From: Euleptes europaea
Lineage: Eukaryota; Chordata; Lepidosauria; Squamata; Sphaerodactylidae
Length of the DNA: 64,000 nucleotides
Assembly (NCBI RefSeq): GCF_029931775.1
Contig: NC_079322.1
Coordinates: forward strand, 58,063,853 to 58,127,852
Reading direction: 5' to 3'
In this document: one piece after another, positions 21,383 to 31,850 of the stretch
Layout of the letters: each line of letters starts with the position of its first letter
How positions within the stretch are numbered: the stretch's first letter is position 1
Translations under genes and position numbers: made by a program
Notes under the pieces: model-generated
Told to the model about the DNA's origin: nothing
What the model saw: the letters and a program-made list of their open reading frames with translations, nothing else
Database searches by the model: none

Positions 21383-21627
21383 TTGGAAGGCTTGAAGAGG
21401 GGAATGGACATGTTCATGGAGGAGAGGGGTATTCATGGCTACTAGTAAACATGGATACTAGCAATGATGCATACCTATTCTCTCCAGCCTATTATATTAG
21501 GATGGTGCTGCTGCAGTCGTCTTGTTTGTGGGCTTCATAGAGGCACCAGGTTGGCCACTGTGTAAACACACTGCTGGACTTGATGGACCTTGGTCTGACC
21601 CATCATGGCCATTCTTATGTTCTTAAA
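21383..21627 (+). mobile_element. CR1 LINE 3' end
   Basis: 'CTTGGAAGGCTTGAAGAGGGGAATGGACATGTTCATGG' through 'GCTGCTGCAGTCGTCTTG' to 'GGCCATTCTTATGTTCTTA'. Same layout as 49076-49424. Confidence 0.88.
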
Positions 21628-21732
21628 CTTCATTTGTGCCAATCCTGCTGGCATCAGTTTTCAATTTGGCTCTGGAACACTGAAGTAAGAGTAGAGGAAG
21701 GCATGTGCAAAGTGTGTTTTTTTCCTCCGGTA

Positions 21733-21776
21733 ACTTTGACTCATGGGTCAAATACTTTGACTCATGGGTCAAAGTA
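21733..21776. repeat. Tandem pair of palindromes with AP-1-like cores
   Basis: ACTTTGACTCATGGGTCAAA occurs twice in direct succession (21733-21752 and 21755-21774). Each unit is itself an imperfect palindrome (TTTGACTCATGGGTCAAA) containing TGACTCA. Confidence 0.8.
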
Positions 21777-22551
21777 TGCAGATCAGACAGTGTCTTATCT
21801 GTCATGGGGCTTCGACCATGCCCTGCACCAGCAGTATCTCTCCCCCCTCCTTGAATTTAAGAGTATGAGGAAGAGTTCTGTTAATTCCGAAAACTGGCTC
21901 ACTGCTTTTGTGATTTTAATCGGTCCCTTCTAACATTGTTTTACAATGTTCCTACTCTGATGTACTGCCAGTGAGCCAGCAGGCCTGCCTTGGTTTTTGT
22001 CTAATTTAGAGAATGCCAAATGCAGCCAGCATGGTGGGAAATCCCTTGAACGGGAGAAAAATCTTCTAACACAGGAGGGGAAATCATGCCTTCCAACTAC
22101 TAGGTAATATTATCCAATTCATTTATATTTGTTCTATATCTAATGCTGTATCTCCAGATTTGCTAATATGAAATGTTTTCTTCTGCCTTCTGTCAGACAG
22201 AGTTCCAGTACAGACATAATTCCAACAATTTCTGGCAATTTTACTTTCAAATGGAGAGTGGCCACTGTTTCTGTGCTCCAGTATGCAACTTCAGTATGCC
22301 TCTTTTGTGCTGGGTGGGATCTAGCAGATGGGGCTTGGTTCCTGGCCTACACTACAATCACCTATCCCTCCTTCCCCTTTTAAACATCCAGCCTGAGGAA
22401 GAATTCTGTGGAACTGGAAAGTCTGCTCACTACTTGGTAATTTAAGTTGGTGCTATTATGAGACTGTTCCTACTGGGGATTTTTTTCTGCTTCATAGGCA
22501 TTTCCTAATGGATCACTATTAGCCAGACTTATACTGGGGAGAAGCTTTATT
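21777..22551. other. Intergenic, nothing recognised
   Basis: Two short segments (21840-21930 and 22390-22475) are loosely similar (…AAGAGTTCTGTTAATTCCGAAAACTGGCTCACTGCTT… vs …AAGAATTCTGTGGAACTGGAAAGTCTGCTCACTACTT…), suggesting an unclassified repeat. Confidence 0.4.
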
Positions 22552-22775
22552 CGAGATTGGGGAGGGGCCATGGCTCAGTGCTAGAGCATCTGCTTGGCAT
22601 GCAGAAGGCCCCAGGTTCAATCCCCGGCAGCTCTGGTTAAAGGAACCAGGCAAGTACATGATGTGAAAGACCTCTGCCTGAGACCCTGGATAGTTGCTGC
22701 CAGTCTGAGTAGACAATACTGACTTTGATGGACCAAGGGTCTGATTCAGTATAAGGCAGCTTCACGTGTTCATGT
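22552..22775 (+). mobile_element. tRNA-type SINE (family B)
   Basis: Forward copy with a tRNA-like head: A-box-like TGGCTCAGTGCTAGAGCATC, B-box GGTTCAATCCCC; ends GTCTGATTCAGTATAAGGCAGC. Confidence 0.92.
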
Positions 22776-22834
22776 GTGAGACTTGCATAAGGAAAACATG
22801 CCACTCTTTTAAATAATAGGAAATAATATAATAA

Positions 22835-23065
22835 TGGTTAAAGTTTTGGACTATGATCTGGGAGACCAAGTTTGAAATCCCCACTGAGCCATGAAGCTTG
22901 CAAGGAGACTTTGGAACAGTCACCCTCTCTCAGCCTAACCTACTTCCCAAGGATATTGTGGGTTAAGGTGGAGGAGGGAGACCGACCTACACTGACCTGA
23001 GTTCCTTAGTGGAAGGTTGGGATAAATAGGCAGGCAGACAGACAGGCATAAACAAATAAATTCGT
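22835..23065 (+). mobile_element. Degenerate tRNA-type SINE
   Basis: 'TGGTTAAAGTTTTGGACTATGATCTGGGAGACC…AAATCCCCACTGAGCCATGAAGC' and 'CTCTCTCAGCCTAACCTACTTC' follow the layout of 6866-7030, ending with GGCAGACA-like units. Confidence 0.65.
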
Positions 23066-23655
23066 TGTCCAAGCGTCCCATCCACAGACATGTACCATCT
23101 TTGAAATCTGGAATAAGCTTTATTCTAAGGGCAAACCCCCCATAGATTTCTCAGCAGCCCTCACCCAGCCTCATTTCGCTACTCTGATCATTATTTAGCT
23201 GCAGGGGAAACTGAGTCATGCAACACACAATCTTCTCTTCCACCGGAGTAGATTCATAATCAATACACCCTTTGTGCTCCGCCCACTCATCCTTTTCCAG
23301 GCCGGCATATCTCTTCCTGGCGACTTCCATAACAGGGTGTCAAATGAGGACTTTCAGTCAGATTTTCGGGTGTTTAATTATACAGAGCACCCGAGAGAGG
23401 GGAGCCTCGGTTAAGGGTCTACCGGGCGAAACCCAGTCAAGATGAGCGCAGCGCAGAATGGAGACCAATGGGAAAGCTTGGAGCTGCCCGGCTTCATCTT
23501 CTGCTTAGTACAGCTCTGGTTTCTGGCTTCTCTGTCGTTATGGATTTCGTTTTGCTGTAGGTAAACCCCAAACATTTTTTTCCCCTCCATGGAAGACGAG
23601 TGTGGTAGAAAGGTGGAACGGGGAAAGCGCCGGGATTGTCCAGTCCTCTTTTGCA
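23066..23655. other. Unique block, possible conserved non-coding DNA
   Basis: Repeat-free, with GCTGCAGGGGAAACTGAGTC near 23201 and GGTGTTTAATTATAC near 23370. Six kb upstream of PTF1A, so a regulatory role is possible but unproven. Confidence 0.3.
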
Positions 23656-23659
23656 AGTG

Positions 23660-23852
23660 TTGTTGAACACATGAACACACGAAGCTGCCTTATACTGAAT
23701 CAGACCCTTGGTCCATCATAGTCAGTATTCAGACCGGCTCTCCAGGGTCTCAGGGTCTTTCACATCACTTACTTGCCCAGTCCCTTTAACTGGAGATGGG
23801 ATTGAACCTGGGACCTTCTGCATGCCAAGCAGAGGCTCTATGGCTGAGCCTC
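23660..23852 (-). mobile_element. tRNA-type SINE (family B)
   Basis: ACACATGAACACACGAAGCTGCC… to GCATGCCAAGCAGAGGCTCTATGGCTGAGCC. Confidence 0.88.
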
Positions 23853-24381
23853 AGCCCACTGTGTTAGGGCACAATGAAGCCGGATTCTTTCCTCCAGTTT
23901 CGTTGAGCAATGATTTTTTTGTTAATTGCGAGGGCATTCGTCTGGAATAACCCGGAATTCACCCCGATTTCCGTTCGGTTCTTGTTCACAGTCAAGGAGG
24001 CGGATATGCCGCCTAGGCGCAACATCCGCGATTTGTTCATCACGCTTTGGTCGTAAATTGGTCGCGCTGGTCCAGCGGCAAGGTGGAGAAGATGAAGGGT
24101 GTTGGGGTCAGTGTTCCCGGTGATCTTTGCGCCCCCAATGACGCTGATTACGCAGAGCCCAGGAGCGCGTTTCCACACCACATTTTCTACACATGTATAT
24201 GAAATTGACTCCAAATTCAGCCTTTTGCTGAGGCAGGGTTTTGAACAAACCAAAGAATCTTCTAGCTCCCAGAGCTTAATTTGAACCCGGAACCTGTTTT
24301 TAAAGTCAATAACTTGCTCTGGAAGCAGATTTTAATCCCTTAACGTTTGCATAGCCATTTGAATGAATAAGCCGTTTAGTC
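23853..24381. other. Intergenic, nothing recognised
   Basis: A 129-codon open minus-strand frame (24253-23864) lacks splice context and recognisable domains; I do not call it a gene. Confidence 0.4.
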
Positions 24382-24470
24382 TTCAATCCTAAAAACACTT
24401 TCCTGGGAGTAAGCCTCACTGGATAAAATGGGACTTACTTCTGAGTGGACCTGCTTAGGATTGCTCTCTT
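24382..24470. repeat. Near-palindromic ~90-bp element
   Basis: 'TTCAATCCTAAAAACACTTTCCTGGGAGTAAGCC…' pairs with '…GGGACTTACTTCTGAGTGGACCTGCTTAGGATTGC'. Related copies at 26243 and 34903. Confidence 0.7.
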
Positions 24471-25299
24471 AACCATCTTTCCGGTGTCCTTCTCTGCTAC
24501 GGCCTGCTGGGCAAAACTCTATGTCGCCACTTTTACGGATGGGGAAACTGAGCCAAAAAAAGGGCTCAGATGCAAGTCCACGTAATTCTCGTTTTAAAGC
24601 CCCCACCCCATCAACTAACTATGCATGTAATGCCGTTCGCCGTGTTCCACAAGCCAAGCGAGGCTCGTTCAAAACAGGTAGCTCAGGGCAGTAAGCCGGG
24701 CTACAAATCACAAGGGAAGAAGGCAAAGTCTTATTTGTCGAATGAGATCCAAGGCATCGCCTGTGTCCAGAGATGCTCCTGGGTTGTCTCCCAAATGCTT
24801 TGGTCGCAGGAGCAGCGCCAACTGCAGTGGACACGGCTGATCCGTGATGAATGAAGGAATCCATTCATTCGGTTTCATCCTCACCATGTTTTTGGTTTCC
24901 TCTTTTCTTTAGAATGGCTTGATCCCAAGCCAGGGTGGCCCAAGAATCAAGCCTTTGTTCGCTGACCGGTCCTCTCCTTATTTTTCGTGTTATCATCGCA
25001 GGTCGCGAAGGGCTTTGAAGTCTGGTCATTCATTACCCTTTCTGGCGCTAGCCTTGGTTCGCATTAAGATAGAGAAGCGCTGTTTTCCCTCTCCGGTTCT
25101 GCGCCAGGCTCAAAAGTAACCATCGATCTTACTAAGGGGGGGGGGGGTCACCTCCGGCTGTGACCCTGAGCCCACAACTCTAACCACATTTACTTAGAAG
25201 CAAGCCCCACACGGTCCAAATTAACGAAGGCGAATCTGGCATTTTAAACACTTCCTGCGGGAAGGGTCATAAAGATTGTAAAAAAAAATCATAGATAAG
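24471..25299. other. Intergenic; short MIR-like piece
   Basis: 24528-24590 (CACTTTTACGGATGGGGAAACTGAGCC…) is MIR-like. The rest is unassigned; poly-G at 25136-25147. Confidence 0.4.
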
Positions 25300-25475
25300 A
25301 TCAGTGATTTAGCTAGCGCTTTGACTGGACAGAGCGATTTAGCACCCCGCCTTGTTTGTCCTCACAACAGCCCTGCCAGGCAGGTAATTATTAATAGCAG
25401 GCAACAGGTGCGAAACTGAAGGGGGGGGGAGGACTTTCCTGGGGCCACTCGGTTTTTAGTGACTGATGCAACTCC
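25300..25475 (+). repeat. MIR-like SINE
   Basis: 'TGTCCTCACAACAGCCCTGCCAGGCAGGTAATTATTAATAGC…GAAACTGAAGG' followed by 'GGGGCCACTCGG', in the order of the MIR core. Confidence 0.6.
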
Positions 25476-25707
25476 CAGATCCCCAGAGCAAAGACGCCGC
25501 CCACGCTCATTTTGCAGGAAACGATCCAGGCGGGCTAGAAGGGTGCAAAAGGGCTTGATTGGAAAACCAATATTAAAATGACTGCCGATGCAGTTGGTCC
25601 CAGTACGAATTCACACTCTTTCCCCTCCGGCTAGGAGGTTCTTCTCACTGCAACTTGCGTTTGGATTTAAAAGTGCAAAGGGTGAATGGCAAAGCTCCAG
25701 TCCGAGA

Positions 25708-25862
25708 TAAGAACATAAGAAAGGCCCTGCTGGATCAGATCAAGGTCCATCAGGTCCAGCAGTCTGTTCACACAGTGGCCAACCAGGTGCCTCTAGGAAG
25801 CCCACAAACAAGACAATTGCAGCAGCATTGCCCTGCCTGTGTTCCACAGCACCTAAGATAAT
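25708..25862 (-). mobile_element. CR1 LINE 3' end
   Basis: AAGAACATAAGAAAGGCCCTG…GTCCAGCAGTCTGTTCACAC…CCACAGCACCTAAGATAATA. Confidence 0.9.
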
Positions 25863-25974
25863 ATTTTACAAACTGATGCACACGCAGTCACAAGACGCCG
25901 TGCAGTTTGCTCCGATGTGCTACGGGAAAGATACTCTGAACACCCGATGCCGCCGTCGGTCTCATCTGCGCGCA

Positions 25975-26060
25975 TCAGTTTGGGGTATTTTCAGAGGGCA
26001 GGCCTGCTGGTCTGCGGTAGAACCGTTAGTTTGGAGTATACGTGCCAAAGAATAGTTACA
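25975..26060 (+). repeat. Fragment of 'GGTGCTACTGGACTC' repeat family
   Basis: 'TATTTTCAGAGGGCAGGCCTGCTGGTCTGCGGTAGAAC' matches the left end of the copy at 33043 (TTTCAGAGGGTAGCCGCGTTGGTCTGCAGTAGAAC). Confidence 0.5.
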
Positions 26061-26242
26061 ATCATGGTAAGGCTGTATTGGTTCTCCAGAGGAAGAACCC
26101 TACACCAAACAGGTAATGCATCCCGAAGACAGAAGACCTCAGATCCCGAAAGAACGAAAGACCTTCAAGCGGATTTATTTGGAAGTACATTTTAGGTTTG
26201 CAACGCGAGGCAAACGCAATGGTGGGTGCTCCGAGTCACTTG

Positions 26243-26336
26243 CAGTGCCATCCTATGTAGAGCTACTCCAGCCTAAACCAACTGAAACCAATGGGTTTAG
26301 ATTGGAGTAATTCTGCATAGTATCGCGCTGTAAGTT
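26243..26336. repeat. Near-palindromic ~90-bp element
   Basis: 'GCAGTGCCATCCTATGTAGAGCTACTCCAGCCTAAACC…' pairs with '…GGTTTAGATTGGAGTAATTCTGCATAGTATCGCGCTGT'. Confidence 0.75.
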
Positions 26337-26339
26337 ACC

Positions 26340-26545
26340 TGTGAAGCTGCCTTATGCTGAATCAGGCCCTTGGTCCATCAAAGTCAGTATTGTCTACTCA
26401 GACTGGCAGCAGGTCTCCAGGGTCTCATGCAGGGGTCTTTCCCATCACCTTCTTGCCTAGTCCCTTTAACTGGAGATGCTGGGGATTGAACCTGGGACCT
26501 CCTGCTTTCCAAGCGGATGCTCTACCGCTGAGCCACGGCCCCTCT
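26340..26545 (-). mobile_element. tRNA-type SINE (family B)
   Basis: GTGAAGCTGCCTTATGCTGAATCAGG… to CAAGCGGATGCTCTACCGCTGAGCCACGG. Confidence 0.9.
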
Positions 26546-26856
26546 TCAACACTAGTGTTCACTGCCAGGGAGACGGTGTGTGTTTGCCCTACATTTTGGA
26601 TGCCTGCTTGGGGCTGACCTGAGAATGCTGATGCACCCCCGAGTGGGCTCAGCTGTTTGTCATCCACTCCACGAAGAGCAGCTCAATGGGCCCGGGGCGT
26701 CTGGAGGGGCGGCTCGGGTTTTCTAACCTCGCGGCTGGAGAACGCCCTTGAGTGACTGTGACGCTAGAACCGGGGATCGAAAGATGAATCAGGAGAATTA
26801 ACACGGAGTGCGAAAGGCCAATCTTGCATGTGATACGGGAGAGACAGGGTAAGGGG

Positions 26857-27068
26857 ATGGGGAGGGGCCCTGGCTCAATGGTAGAGCATCTGCTTGGCAT
26901 GCGGAAGGTCCCAGGTTCAATCCCGGGCATCTCCAGTTGAAAGGAAGGGGACTAGGTGATGTGAAAGACCTCAGCTTGAGACCCTGGAGAGCAGCTGCCA
27001 GTCTGAGCAGACAATACTGGCCTTGATGGGCCAAGGGTCTGATTCAGTAGAAGGCAGCTTCATGTGTT
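26857..27068 (+). mobile_element. tRNA-type SINE (family B)
   Basis: GGGGAGGGGCCCTGGCTCAATGG head with GGTTCAATCCCGGGCATC B-box; ends TCAGTAGAAGGCAGCTTCATGTG. Confidence 0.92.
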
Positions 27069-28038
27069 CCCGTGGGGCAAACCCACCTAGAGGGTAGAAT
27101 TCCAAAATCAAGCTTTCAGTTGAAACTCCTAGGGAAATTCTTTCCTTTGAAATTCCTGAAGAAAAGGTGCCAGCGATGTTCCAGGTACTGCCCCCCCCCC
27201 CAATTGTCCTTGAAAAATGCCCAGTCCTTCCGTTCGTCTGCAAGAGGCCTTGGAACATCTTTCTTGGGTTAAGAACAAGTATATGAAGTCCTTCCCAGAC
27301 TCTTCTCAGATAAATACTCCAGTACTCTTCCTATCTCTTTCACTCTGGACCTGCATTCCACTGATTTGACTGGCGCTTACTTTCCCTTCAAAGCGCAGGC
27401 ACGTTGGTGTTGCGTGATCAACACTGCAATCCTGTGCAAAGTGACTCCAGATTTCAGTTGGAGCAACTGGAGTTTATTAATACGCTGGAGGAACTCTGCC
27501 CAGAGTTGTCCTGCAGATCTCGGCAACTACTGGGTCTGGTTCCCTAATCACCATCAAGAAGTGGTTCGGAATCTCCACTTCACAAAAACTCACCCTTGTC
27601 CTGAGGGTCTACCCTATCCAACCCCAGCTGTGAAGGTGATAGGATGGTTGTTGTGGAGCAGCTAACCCGACTCGAATAATCTGGAAATGTCATCCCGAGA
27701 GCGCTGGGGACATTTTCTCCCTTGGGATGCCAGGGGAGCCCCTTTCCAGTCCCAGAGGGCGCAGAGTGAGCTCCACCCCCAGAAGGCATCACCGATTGCC
27801 AAGACAGAGAGGGGCCTCGATCCCGTTACTGGCTTGTGGTCATATCAAGACCACTGGAGCACCTACTTCACGGCCGAGCGGGATGGGTTTGGACTGGGCG
27901 GACGAGTTCTCTTCAACCCCAGCAGCCCTCGCCTGCCCTGAGAGCGCGCGAGAGTCCCCGGGCCCGCTCGCGCCAGGCCGTCTGCACCTCCACCCCTTGA
28001 GCAATGATGGCCATGCACCTGTAGCTAATCAGGAAAGA
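27069..28038. other. Intergenic, becoming GC-rich
   Basis: No gene recognised. 27415-27480 loosely matches the near-palindromic element. From about 27.7 kb the sequence is CpG-richer, leading into the PTF1A promoter region. Confidence 0.4.
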
Positions 28039-28046
28039 CCCTTATT

Positions 28047-28700
28047 CAGGGCCGGTGCTGCCATTAGGCAATAGGCCGTCGCCTAGGGCGCAGAGCTCAG
28101 AGGGGAGCAGAAATGGCCCGATGGGCACCGTTTTAAACAGTTTGTTGGGAAAAAATGCAACTGACAATTTATATTCTTTTATTTTAAGAAAGTAGACTCC
28201 TTTGAAATGTGGTGTTGGAGGAGAGTGTTACGGATACCGTGGACTGCCAAATCAAGCCTGAACTGACCCTAGAAGCTAAAATGACTAAACTGAGGCTTTC
28301 ACATTATGAGAAGACAGGAGTCACTGGAGAAGACAATCATGACAGGAAAAGTTGAGGGGCAGCAGGAAAAGAGAAAGCCCCAACAAGAGATGGATTGACT
28401 CAATAAAGGAAGCCACACAGCCTTCAATTTGCAAGATCTGAGCAAGGCTGTCAAAGACAGGACATTTTGGAGGACTTTCATTCATAGGGTCGCCATGAGT
28501 CGGAAGCGACTTGACGGCACTTAACACACACACCACAACAGTGCTTTGAAATAACATTCATTATAATGTCTTACAAAAAGTTTTGTGCTTTTATTTATTT
28601 TTCTATAAGACATCAGTTTTTGAAAATTGGTTAGCAATTGGGGGGGGGGCACAAGACGTTAGCCTTGCCTAAGGCGCAAAAATGACTGGCACCGGCCCTG
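28047..28700. mobile_element. hAT-type non-autonomous DNA transposon, split by Bov-B
   Basis: Ends are 12-bp inverted repeats CAGGGCCGGTGC…GCACCGGCCCTG, flanked by an exact 8-bp target duplication CCCTTATT (28039-28046 and 28701-28708). Eight-base duplications and CAGGG-type ends are hallmarks of hAT. Removing the Bov-B piece (28209-28543) leaves about 320 bp with no coding capacity. Its right end is 232 bp from the PTF1A TATA-like box. Confidence 0.92.
28209..28543 (+). mobile_element. Bov-B LINE 3' end nested in hAT element
   Basis: Begins in the C-terminal coding region (WRRVLRIPWTAKSSL-like, reading TGGAGGAGAGTGTTACGG…), then the standard Bov-B 3' end with GAGATGGATTGACTCAATAA and GGGTCGCCATGAGTCGGAAG, ending in GGCACTTAACACACACACC. 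Flanked by the direct repeat CTTTGAAAT (28200-28208 and 28544-28552). Confidence 0.92.
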
Positions 28701-28887
28701 CCCTTATTGGACGGGGCACACAACAGGGCCGTGAAAGGGCACAGCGCGGAGGGGTCCCAGCCCGCTGATCTGGGCGCTGGCCCCGCCCCCTCCAGAAGCC
28801 GCCTAGGTGTGTCCCGCTCCCCCCCCGCCTCTTCCCCGCCGTGTCCCTCCGCTGCCCTCTTCTCTCCCCTCCCTCCCGGCCTCTCTT

Positions 28888-28940
28888 ATTGGCTGGCGCG
28901 GTTGGTGAATGGCACGCGCCTGCGGTTGTACTTATAAGAA
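28888..28940 (+). promoter_or_regulatory. PTF1A: PTF1A core promoter: inverted CCAAT and TATA-like box
   Basis: ATTGG (inverted CCAAT) at 28888-28892 lies about 40 bp upstream of TTATAAGAA at 28932-28940, in a CpG-rich context. Spacing is typical for an animal core promoter, predicting a start site near 28965 and a 5' leader of about 195 nt. The start site is inferred. Confidence 0.65.
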
Positions 28941-29124
28941 TCCTCGCGTGCCGCCGGCCCTCCGCTCCGGTGCGTCTGCAGCCTCCCTCCGGGGAGTGAG
29001 CGCGCGCGCCAGAGGGAGCGCACCGAGCCAAGGGGGCAGCCGCCAGTCCCCCCAGGGCCGGGGGCCGAGCCGGAGCCACCGGAGCCAGCTCGCTGCCCGG
29101 GCCCTCGCCTCGCCCGTCCCCGCC

Positions 29125-29145
29125 GGGGTGTGTGTGTGTGTGTGG
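29125..29145 (+). repeat. (GT)n tract in PTF1A 5' leader
   Basis: GGTGTGTGTGTGTGTGTGTGG lies 14 bases upstream of the PTF1A start codon. Confidence 0.85.
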
Positions 29146-29158
29146 TCCCGCGGCCGGC

Positions 29159-29771
29159 ATGGAGGCGGTGCTGCTGGAGCACTTCCCCGCCGGGCTGGAC
29201 GCCTTCCCGTCGGCGCCCTACTTCGACGACGAGGACTTCTTCAGCGACCCCTCCTCCCGCGACCCGCTGGAGGCCGACGAGCTGCTGGAGGACGAGGAGG
29301 CGGACTTCCCGGAGCCGCCCTTCCACGACTGCTGCCGCGCCGGCGCCGGCCAGGGGGGCCCGCCCGACGGCGCCTTCTGCTGCCCGCCCGGGGCGGCGGG
29401 CTGCGCCTTCTCGCCGCCCTCCGGCCTGGCCTACGAGTGCTGCGGGCGGGCGGCGTCGGGGAAGGCGCTGAGCGCGGCGCGGCGGCGGCGGCGGGTGCGC
29501 TCCGAGGCGGAGCTGCAGCAGCTGCGCCAGGCGGCCAACGTGCGCGAGCGGCGGCGCATGCAGTCCATCAACGACGCCTTCGAGGGGCTGCGCTCGCACA
29601 TCCCCACCCTGCCCTACGAGAAGCGCCTCTCCAAGGTGGACACGCTGCGTCTGGCCATCGGCTACATCAACTTCCTCAGCGAGCTGGTCCGCTCCGACCT
29701 GCCCCTGCGCGGCGCCGGCGGCCAGAGCCCCTGCCAGCCCAAGAAGGTCATCATCTGCCACCGGGGCACAA
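29159..29771 (+). CDS. PTF1A: PTF1A exon 1 (pancreas transcription factor 1 subunit alpha)
   Basis: Encodes residues 1-204 plus the first base of codon 205. PTF1A is the tissue-specific bHLH subunit of the trimeric PTF1 complex (with an E-protein and RBPJ or RBPJL); it acts in the nucleus in pancreas specification, acinar gene expression and GABAergic neuron fate in cerebellum, spinal cord and retina. The start [17 protein letters not shown] matches the family N-terminus; ATG context GGCATGG is favourable. An acidic N-terminal region (residues 22-50) is followed by a Cys/Gly/Pro-rich linker (60-100). The basic region [22 protein letters not shown] begins near 108, the DNA-contacting block [20 protein letters not shown] is at 126-145, and the helix-loop-helix extends to about 176. 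The linker is shorter than in mammals (271 residues total against 328 in human). The donor is A|GTAAGC at 29772, giving a phase-1 intron. Confidence 0.97.
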
Positions 29772-29965
29772 GTAAGCCAGGGCGCCAGGCGGGACGGGAG
29801 CCCTCCTCCTCGGGCCCTCGCGCCTCCCGGAGGTCGGAAAGGCCAGGCTGGCTGAGGGCGGCGCGCTCGCCCGCCAGGGTCGCCCGGGGGGCAGCCCCCT
29901 TGAAACGAGACGGCGTGCCCACGCCGCAGCCCCGGTGCGTTGGCACAAGCCATCTCTCCCACGAG

Positions 29966-30212
29966 AGCCAGCGTGGTGTAGTGGTTAAGAGCGATGGAGT
30001 ATGATCTGGAGGACCGGGTTGGTTTCCCCACTCCTCCACGCGAAGCCAGCTGGGTGACCTTGGGCTAGTCACAGCTCTCTTCGAGCTCTCTCAGCCCCAC
30101 CTTCTTCACAGGGTGCCTGTTGTGGGGAGGTGAAGGGAAGGTGATTGTAAGCCGAGTCTCCCTTAAGCGGTAGAGAAAGTCGGCATATAAAAACCAACTC
30201 TTCTTCCTTTCC
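29966..30212 (+). mobile_element. tRNA-type SINE (family A) in PTF1A intron
   Basis: GAGCCAGCGTGGTGTAGTGG head to GTCGGCATATAAAAACCAACTC and CTT tail, in the same orientation as PTF1A. Confidence 0.92.
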
Positions 30213-30724
30213 AATCCTTCCTCTCTCTCAAGCGCCCAGGCGCGCCCCCACCTGCGGCGCGCGCCTCTTTTCGGCCCCCGGAAAGGGCCCCCGGGTCGGG
30301 ACAAGGGAGAAGGCTTCCCCTCGCCCACAGGGTCACCGCCCATGCACGTGGGCACCTCCTGCCCGCAGCCACGGGCTGGCCCCCGCCACTGCGCGTCCTC
30401 CTGGACGTAGGCGCCTATCCAAGCCGTCAAGGCAGGGATCGAAATGAAGAAGACCGGAGGGAAGCAGGGTGACAGTCCGGCGTTCTCCGACCTGCTCCGC
30501 GCCCGCGCGAACTCTGCGCCTCGGGGGAACCAGAGATAGGAACGGGATCGCTCCCCAGACAGGCGCGCGCAGGAGCGCACTTAAAGCCCCCCTGCAGCAG
30601 GCAGGGGCTGAAGTCAGGTCAGGTGCAGGGACTGACACGTCTTTGCAGATACTGAGCGTCCCTGGGCGCCGGAACAAGTAGTAGTTCCATAAATCTGGTT
30701 TGGCGCAGATTCAAGAGAGACTCC

Positions 30725-30905
30725 GGCCATTTATGCACGGGAGGTGTTGCCTTGGGTTTGCTGCTCTCTAGATGCACATTTTCCCCATCCGAATTCTCAA
30801 AACTCTGCACGGGGGCTGATTGTTGAGTTTTGAGAATTTGGCTGGAGAAAATGTGCCTCTAGAGAGGAGCAAACCCAAGGCAAAACCTCCCAGGCGTAAA
30901 TGGCC
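30725..30905. mobile_element. GGCC-ended hairpin element, complete, in PTF1A intron
   Basis: 181-bp fold-back: GGCCATTTATGCACGGGAGG … CCTCCCAGGCGTAAATGGCC, arms of about 80 bp. Flanked by TCC at 30722-30724 and 30906-30908, an apparent 3-bp target duplication. In pre-mRNA it would form a long hairpin in the intron. Confidence 0.9.
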
Positions 30906-31141
30906 TCCTGCGATCTAAACCAAGAGCTTCCAAAGGAATGCGCTTTCCGGTCCTGGATTTGAAGGAGCTTCCCGCAACACCCGGCTAGTGAAGCAGTCCT
31001 TTCTCAGTGCTAGAGATAGGATTTCTTGCTGCTGGGGCGGGGGAACAGATAGGTAGACAGATCTAGATTCAAACAGATCGCTAAGGGGGAGGGGGCTTCT
31101 GGTGCCCACTGCGCGCAATAGGAGCGGAAGGCTGGGGTTAG

Positions 31142-31477
<336 letters not shown>

Positions 31478-31850
31478 AACACGAATACTTTCGCCCCTGT
31501 AAATAGAATAATCTTTATACATGTACATTTGTACCTAAAGACTTATATTTTTAAAGGTACTCTACAATACAAAAGAAAGGTCTTCTAATGGCAATCAACG
31601 TTTTATTTATCTATTTATTTTAGATTTTCTGAATCAGAACTGTCTTTTTGAATGTATAATTTATATAATTTATCTTAATTATAAAATATGCAATAATTTG
31701 AGTTCCTCCAGCGGGAAGTTTGGGGCAAATTCTTTGCTGGAAAAAAGAAAGAAAGAAAACGCTTCCCAGAAACTGTGAAGATAATTTATTACCATGTGGT
31801 GAATGTGCCAATTATATTGTTATAATAAACTCTGATTAAATCAAAGGTGG
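31478..31850 (+). terminator. PTF1A: PTF1A 3' UTR and polyadenylation signal
   Basis: AT-rich 3' UTR containing ATTTA-type motifs (TTTTATTTATCTATTTATTTT near 31601). AATAAA at 31824-31829 is followed by a G/T-rich stretch (AGGTGGTTCCTTTGG), so cleavage is expected near 31845. Confidence 0.8.

Noticed and set aside
22560-22630. Possible tRNA gene (A- and B-box present)
   Set aside because: It is the head of a family B SINE repeated about nine times, with no intact cloverleaf termini.
23864-24253. 129-codon minus-strand frame
   Set aside because: No homologous feel, no splice context, and it overlaps no conserved-looking pattern.
29775-30004. Continuation of the PTF1A frame past codon 204 into the intron
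   Set aside because: Sequence after GT at 29772 loses all PTF1A similarity and runs into a SINE; the known second exon is found at 31275.
28886-30031. 381-codon minus-strand frame across PTF1A exon 1
   Set aside because: A shadow of the real PTF1A reading frame on the opposite strand.
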